DNA from: Utricularia gibba
Taxonomy: Eukaryota; Streptophyta; Magnoliopsida; Lamiales; Lentibulariaceae
Direction: 5' to 3'
DNA: 64,000 nt
Assembly: GCA_002189035.1 (NCBI GenBank)
Contig: NEEC01000007.1
Coordinates: forward strand, 3,038,001-3,102,000
Positions 56,710 through 64,000 of this stretch are shown in pieces (positions within the stretch are counted from its first letter, which is position 1; the number at the start of each line of letters is the position of its first letter). Position numbers and translations under genes: made by a program. The notes under the pieces are model-generated. The model made no database searches. It was given only the letters and a program-made list of their open reading frames with translations, and had not been told where the DNA came from.

Positions 56710-59700
56710 ATGGATAAAAGGAGTTGGCCCTGGAAGAAGAAGTCCTCTGACAAGCAACCCGCGTCTGCTGCTCCGGTGATCGATTCAGATAATCAGGCTG
56801 ACAAGGTTTGTTCACAGAATCATGTTATCTGGTGTTGCTAAGTTTTCTTGGATTCTGGTTTTGTTTACCTGTTGTGCTGTTCAGAGGCACTGTGTGTGTA
56901 CGTAGATTAGATCACTTTTAAATGTTTTAGAACAGCAAAAGGTTCATCTGTAGATAACCACTACAATCAATGAAGATTGCTGATGGTGTTTTGCAGCCAG
57001 TGAAAGAAGAGAAAAAGCCAAAGCATGTTCAAATTTCTGTGGAATCATATGCCCATCTTACTGGGCTGGAGGATCAAGTCAAGAACTATGAGGATCAAGT
57101 GCAGGCCTTGGAGGATGAAATAAAGGAACTGAATGAAAGGTTAGCCGAAGCTGATTTGGAACTAACAAACAAAGATGCACTGGTCAAGCAGCACACAAAG
57201 GTTGCTGAAGAAGCTGTCTCAGGTTAGAAATTGCTGTTTCCTGCAGTCCTTCAGATGTTGGAACATTTTTTTTTTTTTTTGTATCTGGGGTTCCAACAGA
57301 ATTGTCACTTGTGGTTCAGGTTGGGAAAAGGCGGATGCCGAGGCTGCTGCACTGAAAGATCATCTGGAGTCAGTCACACTGCTAAAACTCAGTGCAGAAG
57401 ATCGAGCATCGCATCTTGATGGTGCGCTAAAGGAGTGCATGAAGCAGATACGAGTTTTGAAGGAAGAACATGAACAGAAATTGCAAGAGGTTGCTGTTAC
57501 CAAAGCGAAGCAATTTGATAAAATGAAGCTGGAACTTGAAGGAAAACTGTTCAACTTGGACCAGGAACTGCACAGGGCTGCTGCTGAAAATGCTGCTGTT
57601 TCAAGGTCTTTGCAAGAACGGTCCAACATGGTCATCCAACTGAGTGAGGAAAAATCGCAATGTGAGGCTCAGATAGAGCGTTTGAAGAGCAACGTTGAGG
57701 CATGTGAAAGGGAAGCAAATTCCCTCAAATATGAACTCCACATTGCGAGAAAAGAGGCTGAAATTCGCAATGAAGAAAGGAATATGAGCGTGCGCTCAGC
57801 TGAAGTAGCAAACAAGCAACATCTTGAAGCAGTGAAGAAAATTGCTAAACTTGAAGCTGAGTGTCAAAGATTACGTGGTCTTGTTCGTAAAAAGTTACCT
57901 GGTCCTGCAGCATTAGCTCAAATGAAGATTGAAGTTGAAAACTTGGGCCGGGATCATGGAGAATCTCATTTGAGGAGATCCCCTGGCAGGCGGTCCTCAT
58001 TTTCACAATTACCGGACTTCTCTGTTGAGACTTCATTGAAGTATATCAAAGAGAATGAGTTACTCACTGAACGCCTCATGTCAATGGAGGAAGAGACAAG
58101 GGTGCTTAAAGAAGCTTTGGCTAAGCGTAACAGTGAATTGCAAACTGCTAGGAGTATCTACACTGTGACAGCAAGCAAGCTTCAAAGTCTGGAAGCAGAG
58201 CTTGGAATGAATGGTGAACGTGGCAGTCTTCTGAAATCAACTCATAGTCAAAATGAAGTTTTCTCCACCAAGAAAGCTAATAATCTGGTAAGCTTGCCAT
58301 GTCCTTCCGAAGAGGGTGCTGAGGATAGTCTAAGCAGTGCTGGTTCATGGTCTACCGGAATTTTATCGGAGATATCAGCTGTCAAGAGGGATAGGCATGT
58401 TTGCACTAGTCCTGGAAAGTCTGACAATGCCAAGAATTTGGACCTTATGGATGATTTCCTGGAGATGGAGAAGTTAGCATATTCTACACATGAATCGAAT
58501 GGAACAGTTTCAGATGCAGATATCCCAGACAACAGAACTAATGCTGGAGCAAATCTTGCTGGATCCATTGAGGTTGCCCTCACTTGTAACCCACAACTTC
58601 ACGAACAGGGTGATGTGAAGCATCGCGAACTTCCCATGGAAAACATCACTGTAGCTGTCTCTCGATTGCTAGCAGATCCCCACATCCTTGTGGAACTACA
58701 ATCCTTAATTGCCATGGTGCTTCAGTCCTCCACCAATGACAGTGATAAGGGAGTTGTGGAAAATGTCCAGCGTCTTATCCAGGGTATGCATGATTGCTTG
58801 CTTCGTGGAACAGAGAAGTTTGCTAGGGATGCCAACAGCTCCTGTGTCACTATAAAGGACACGATTGTTCTCCGTGATCCCATAAAGACAACTGAAGCAG
58901 AACTTAAGTCTGCTGTTGCTCGGATTTGTGAATTTGCCGTGGTCCTTGGTAGAGAAGCTAAGCTGATTCCTGATGGCACTCCTAATGGAGATCAGCTAAG
59001 TGCAAATATTGATATGATCTCTACCAAGTACCTGGACATCGTGGGCAATGATATCAATCCAGCTGAGTTCGTTATTGACATTTCTAATGTGTTTTCAGAG
59101 GCAAGTAAACTGCACTTGAATGTCTTGGGATCTAAGAGGTCTGAATCTGAAACTAGCAGCTCAGACTGTATTGACAAGATCGCCCTACCAGAGAGCAAGG
59201 GAATGGTGGATTCTACTGAAGAGCGGTACCCGAATATAAGAAGTGGCAAATTTTCTGATACTTGTTCTGATCCTGATGTTCCAAACGACGGTAGTCTTTT
59301 TCCAACCTCGGAAGCTTCAGTTTCACCATGGAAGTGTTCAATGGAAGAATTTGAGGAATTGAAAATGGAGAAAGATAGGCTAGTGGCTGATCTTGCAAGA
59401 TGCATGGAGGACTTTGAAAGCACCAAATCGCAGCTAAAAGATACAGAGCACCTTGTGGCCGAAGTTAAGACACAGCTGTCATCATCTCTCAAGTCCAACA
59501 GTTTGGCTGATACACAGCTAAAGTGCATGGCAGAGTCATACAAATCACTTGAATCACGATCGGAGGAGTTACAAATTGAAGTCAACCGCCTTCAAGGAAG
59601 AATCGAAAGCCTGGAGAATGAGCTAAATGAAGTGAGAAGAAATCATCAGGAAGCACTCAACAGATGCAAAGATCTTCAAGAGCAGCTGGAGAGGTATGAC

Positions 59701-60442
59701 CCTTTTTTGGGCTTATCTTTTTCTTTTCAAATAAGTTATTTCAACTGGGTTTCATGTGTTCAAAAGCTACTAGACGTTATACTAACAGGGGTGACTTATA
59801 CCTTCCATTTCATGCTTCATGTCCACACTCAAGCTTGTTAAAAGTTCTATTGTTGTAATCCTTGTCAGGGTAGCTGACTCTGCAGCAGCTGATGTTGATG
59901 AAAACACTTGTCAGGTAAACTGTTCAGCTTTTCAAACTCCACTGAATATTGGGAAACAAGCAGAAAACTGCTGTAATTGAGCTTCCTTCATATGTTATTC
60001 AACTGCTATCATTTTTGTCACTCATCAGGAGAAAGAGTTGGCTGCTGCTGCTGAAAAGCTAGCCGAATGTCAAGAAACCATATATCTCCTCGGCAAGCAA
60101 CTGAAATCCCTCCGCAGCCAACCCGAAACTGCGGGTTCCCTAAACACCGGAAGAAATCTCAGAGTTGAAACAAATGATGAAGCCTCATATGCAAATGGGT
60201 CGAATTTGCATGATGCGGATTCTTATGGTGTTGAATCAGGGAGCTTCTTGCAGTTCCACAAACCTGGATTGGAATCCCCACCGTTGGATCCATCAAACGC
60301 CTCCTTAAGCCCTGATTTACGATCACCTGCGGGGTCTAATCATCCTCACAAGTCGAGCCCGTCTGCGACAACACCGGAGAAATACCCTCGTGGGTTCAGC
60401 CGATTCTTTTCCTCGTCATCGAAAGCAAAGTTCAGCCAGTAG
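56710..60442 (+). CDS. Filament-like plant protein (FPP), coiled coil
   Basis: A plant-specific long coiled-coil protein of the FPP family (Arabidopsis FPP1-FPP7); some members associate with microtubules, but the molecular role is poorly known. Five exons close exactly in phase: 56710-56805, 56997-57222, 57320-59693, 59869-59914 and 60029-60442, for about 1,051 residues. The start MDKRSWPWKKKSSDK is the family signature. Near-continuous heptads run through about residues 45-320 (for example LEDQVKNYEDQVQALEDEIK). A conserved block follows (KLEAECQRLRGLVRKKLPGP), then a variable middle, a helical region around ENITVAVSRLLADPHILVEL, a second coiled coil (LEKERLVAD-type, ending LQEQLER), and a Ser-rich tail with GFSRFFSSSSKAKFSQ. 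An intron splits the coiled coil just after EQLER, as in relatives. No frameshift or stop. Confidence 0.93.
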
Positions 60443-61147
60443 TGAACTCAAGATGTGCTACTGTGCCGGAGCAGGTGCCCGAGATGATCTCTGAAGTTTT
60501 TTCATGCACATGAAGAGCCGACGCCACGCCATAGATGCATGGGGGAGTAGCTTTTTGACATGAAAGGATGAGCAGATCTTCAGTTTGCGTCGCACCTGGT
60601 GTGCTGGACGGATGCCGCCGTCGCCGTATCCCTGTGTCCATGCCCTCCTCTTTCTGTTGGTGTGATTGTGAACACCCGAATATTTAAAATTGTTTATTGT
60701 TTTATTTGTGATTCAAAATTCTTCATTTTATATATTTATGTAATTGATTACAATATTAAAAATAAAACACCACTCGAGTGGTGGGTTGTGGGGATTACAC
60801 CCAAATTCATTTAGGTTGTATTTAGAAGTGTTTGTGTTTTAGAAAAAATCATTTTAAATGTGATTTTATTATCGAATGGCGATGGCGATCAAGGAATCGG
60901 GTAAACGACGAGCTCCCCCTGAGCCTGGTTGGTTTCCAGATGAGCGAAGGCTTCATCAACCTCGTGAAAAGAGAATGGCCCCCTTGCCCTGTATTTCAAG
61001 CAACACCCGCACACGACGTCGAATTTGTGGAGGAGGTGTTCGCGGTGATCGATGGCTAAATCAGCTCTCGGGCTTCGGATAAAATCCAACTCTCTCGAGC
61101 TCCCTGTTGCAGCAACCTGTGAAGCTCCGTACACTTCCTTCCCCGTC
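60443..61147. other. FPP 3' region and unassigned GC-rich segment next to a retroelement
   Basis: 60,443-60,780 is the FPP 3' untranslated region. 60,876-61,082 has an open stretch on the plus strand (MAMAIKESGKRRAPPEPGWF...) and overlapping ones in other frames; none is recognised. Its composition differs from the spacer and it ends at the copia LTR boundary (61148). It may be a gene fragment cut by the insertion. Confidence 0.35.
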
Positions 61148-61466
61148 TGAAGTACAAGTAAAAGAGAGTTTTTTTCTTTTTTTTTTCTATTGAAGCCTTT
61201 CAAAGAATATATATAGTAATATAGTCGCAACCATTATTTATAGACAACATATAATGACTACTTCCTATTTTAAACCAACTGTTGCCTTGGTTCTCATAAG
61301 CCTTATTGGACTTGTCACCTTGGGCCTTTGTTTATTGATCTTATTGCTTAAGGGCTCTACAAATAGGCCTACTTCTCCTTTAGAGTTTATCAATTGGTTC
61401 CAACAATGGTTCTTCGTCAATCAACAACTTTGTGAGTTGAAGTAGATGGCAAGTATCAATATTCAA
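61148..61466 (-). repeat. 3' LTR of a Ty1/copia element
   Basis: Read on the minus strand, a 319-bp block begins TGTTGAATATTGATACTTGC at 61466 and ends GTACTTCA at 61148, giving TG...CA ends. It is preceded by a polypurine tract (AGAGGGGAAG, near 61,480-61,490). A TATA-like CTATAAATAATGG lies near 61,231-61,243 and an A-rich stretch near 61,165. CCGTC at 61143-61147 would be the target duplication if the missing right end shows the same pentamer. Confidence 0.7.
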
Positions 61467-64000
61467 CACTCCATGTGATGCTTCCCCTCTAATCTAACTT
61501 CTAGGCCTCCTGAATCACTTGCCCCTTGGTAAGTTTTGAGTCCCATTTTAGAGCGGTGTTCATTGAAGGGATGTGGATACAAAAGCTTCATCAGCGAGTC
61601 TACAACTTGTTTCTCGACAGTACGTAGGTAAGCTATATTACTTTCTCAATAATATAATATTACATGGAATTTTATTTAATTGTGTTTCGTTCTCTCAAAA
61701 GTAATTGGGTTTCTCTTCATGCTAATTGCTGATTTGTTGTCCACAAAAATTCATAGGTTTTGCTAATTTGATCCCTAAATCTTCCATTATTTTTTTGATC
61801 CACACAACTTTATTTCTGGTAACAACAATTGTCATATATTCCGCTTCGACCGTTGACTGTGTAGTTACCTCCTTTTTTTTTTCTTTTGCCAAGAGACGGC
61901 TTAAGAACCTATCTTGAATATGAAGCTGATCGTTGATCTCATGTCAATGTCTGAATTTGCATAATCACTATCGCAAAATCCTTGGATTTTGAGGTTAGTA
62001 CCTTTATGATAGCTCATTGAGTTATTAAGATATTTTAAGACATGTCTACCACAATTTAGATGTCCAATGTTAGGACTTTTAAATCCAATTCACACCAATC
62101 ACCTTTATGTCCTCTAGTTTTTCTACTAGAGTCCAAGTTTTATTTTTGTAGATTGTGCTAAGCTCCTCCTCCATTGCCTTTCTCTAGTCCGAATGAGCAT
62201 ATGTCGAGCTCATTGAGTTTGGCTCATATATCATTGAACGTGTTTTATAATAATCTTGTAAATTTCTCCTTTTTCTGGTTGAAGTATAACTATAGGTTTC
62301 CCCTAAACTTGAGCTTATATTTTCATTTTCATTCTTTTCTTGGTTTGTAGAAGACAATAGATCATGAGTGTTATTATTTTCTTGAGTATTCTTGAACCTT
62401 CCACAATTTTTAGATCTCGCACAAACTGCTCATCTACAATTCTAAAAATTCTCCATAGGTTGATCCAAAGGTGTATGCTGGATTGTGGAGTGACATAGGT
62501 GCTCATAGAGGAGGATAAAATCATATTTTGGCTTTGATCTGGTTGAGGGAACAATGCATCCAGAGGTACTGATTTGCTTTGAGAAATTAATTCTCGGTCT
62601 ATGTCCCAATTCTAGTGTAGAATGTCATCCACAAGAACATCCCTTGAGAGTTGTATTATACTAGTTTTTAGATTCCATACTCGATATGCCTTTGACTTGT
62701 CAGTGTATCCCATTATCACCCGTGTTTTTGCCTCTTTTTGCAATTTATTTTACTGTTCAACAGGAACGTGGAAATAGAAGACACTGCCAAATATCTGAAG
62801 ATGATTAAAGGATGGCTCACACCCAAACCATTTTGTGAAATGTATCTCTTGCTTCTCATTACACATGTAAGTGCTCTGTTGAACAGGTAGATTGAAGTGT
62901 TTACTGCTTTTGCCCAAAAACAAGGTGGAACATCCATTTCAAATAGTAGACAGCGAGCCATCTCCATAATTATCCGATTTCTTTTTTCATATATCCTTTT
63001 TTGCTCTGGCATATACGAGATAATGAACTAATGAACAATGCCAGCTTCCTCACATGTAGGTTCCAGCTCATGTGGGGTACATTCTCCCCCATTATCCATT
63101 CTTAGGTATTTAATCTTCAATTGGCTCTGATTTTCCACTTGATTTTTCTAGCTCTGGAAGATCCAGGTTATTGGGGATCTATTGCTCATGAAGAATACCC
63201 AAGCATACTTTGTGAAGTCATCGACAAGGAGCATAGAATATTTATTTCCTGCTAGAGTAAGCACGGGTAGAGGTCCATAAACGTCTCAAAGAATTAGTTC
63301 AAGCTTCTAAGTGACATTCTAGGAGGCTAAGTCAAGCGGCAACTGATGTATTTTGATCTACTAACAAACCCCACACATGGTGGATGTTCTGGAGATGGGC
63401 AATTTTAGCTTGAGAGCTTTAGCCAAAGATTGTAGGTCTAGATGGCCAAATTTCTTATGCCAGAATGACATTTCAGTATCGATAGCAAATAGATAGTGCC
63501 CTTTAGGTGATAGATTTTCTTCTTTCTTTTCTTTTTTCCACCTATTGGGTCACTTGAATTTTTTGAACAACAATGGAAACACATGGTTAGTCATAGGAAT
63601 GTGTAAAATGTTTTTACTAAATGGTGTTGAAATGATGCAGGCTTCATGATCAAACAACATTGTATAATGCTTCTCCAGCAACACTTGAGGTACATAGTAG
63701 GCTTCTTTTATGGTAAACATAGTTGAGGCTGTTGATATGCACATATATCTAACACCTTGTATTTGAATTTCTTTGCCATCTACAATAATTAGCTCTTTAT
63801 TCTTTAATGACCTATAATAGAAGAATAATGTTAGATTGTTGTATATATGATTGTTGCAACCATTTTCAATGAGCCAAAGATCTTGTGAGTTGATTGCAGT
63901 AAACATTATAGTTATGTGATTTTTCTTCAAGAGATAAAGATCAATTTTTGATTTATTTATTTCAGTTTTTAGAGATTGTTTCACAATAGCCACAAATTGA
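61467..64000 (-). mobile_element. Ty1/copia retrotransposon, decayed, cut by window edge
   Basis: From right to left on the minus strand the standard copia order appears. A gag/protease region lies at about 63550-63993 (with DLWLIENGCNNHI where active proteases have DSG). Integrase follows, with VDDFTKYAWVFF near 63,180-63,230 and RNRIIMEMARCLLFEMDVPP with FWAKAVNTSIYL in 62716-63012. A heavily decayed RT region comes next, then RNase H with STVEAEYMT (61831-61857). Stops and frame changes occur throughout, and the protease Asp is replaced by Glu, so it is inactive. The gag start and 5' LTR lie beyond 64,000. Confidence 0.85.

Noticed and set aside
61254-61445. A 63-residue hydrophobic open frame resembling a small membrane protein
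   Set aside because: It lies inside the copia 3' LTR, antisense to the element, and is explained by T-rich composition.
1-64000. CRISPR arrays, bacterial operons, riboswitches or tRNA/rRNA genes
   Set aside because: The window is a plant nuclear region; the repeats are tandem or transposon-derived, and no cloverleaf or rRNA core was recognised by eye.

Overview
This is a nuclear genomic segment from a dicot plant. Genes have many short AT-rich introns with GT-AG borders, spacers are very AT-rich, and the proteins are plant-specific families (GAUT pectin synthase, DYW-class PPR, group I bZIP, FPP, plant KIN-7, bifunctional DHD/SDH). The species cannot be named from the sequence. From memory, relatives of four of the genes lie on Arabidopsis chromosome 1 in two duplicated segments (BBD2, the At1g19720 PPR and FPP4 near At1g19.6-19.8; BBD1 and MUSTACHES near At1g75.4-75.6), which suggests shared ancestry of this block.

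Layout. 1-10,100 is a transposon graveyard: diverged tandem repeats, a decayed gag-like ORF set, a broken Ty3/gypsy pol relic (4.34-6.61 kb) and a clean 1.14-kb solo LTR (7,474-8,616) with a 5-bp target duplication. 10.4-44.4 kb is the gene-rich core. On the minus strand are a truncated Sec14-like PITP, BBD nuclease, GAUT1 and an AATF/BFR2-type ribosome biogenesis factor. On the plus strand are a KIN-7 kinesin and a MUSTACHES-type LRR receptor kinase. Then come an alpha/beta-hydrolase of the CGI-58/At4g24160 type (minus), a group I bZIP (plus), a PPR-DYW editing factor (plus) and DHD/SDH of the shikimate pathway (minus). 44.4-56 kb is gene-poor: a foldback element, a deleted PIF/Harbinger transposon, a GC-rich microsatellite island, and a roughly 40-bp minisatellite split by a MITE-like insertion. 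56.7-60.4 kb is an FPP coiled-coil gene. 61.1 kb to the right edge is a Ty1/copia element on the minus strand, cut off by the window.

Exon models were built by eye from splice borders and reading phase. For GAUT1, AATF, KIN-7, the hydrolase, bZIP and FPP every exon phase closes exactly. Three otherwise well-conserved genes (BBD, MUS-like, DHD/SDH) each lack exactly one base. Two of these losses are in mononucleotide runs, which points to sequencing or assembly indels at least as much as to gene decay.

The genes are unrelated housekeeping or developmental loci, not a pathway cluster. Several act in cell-wall or cell-division biology (GAUT1, KIN-7, MUS-like), but that is common in plant genomes. 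I found no convincing undescribed system. The most informative oddities are the altered kinase motifs (EFG and APD) in the MUS-like receptor, HX4E in place of HX4D in the hydrolase, and a DHD/SDH gene without a plastid transit peptide.
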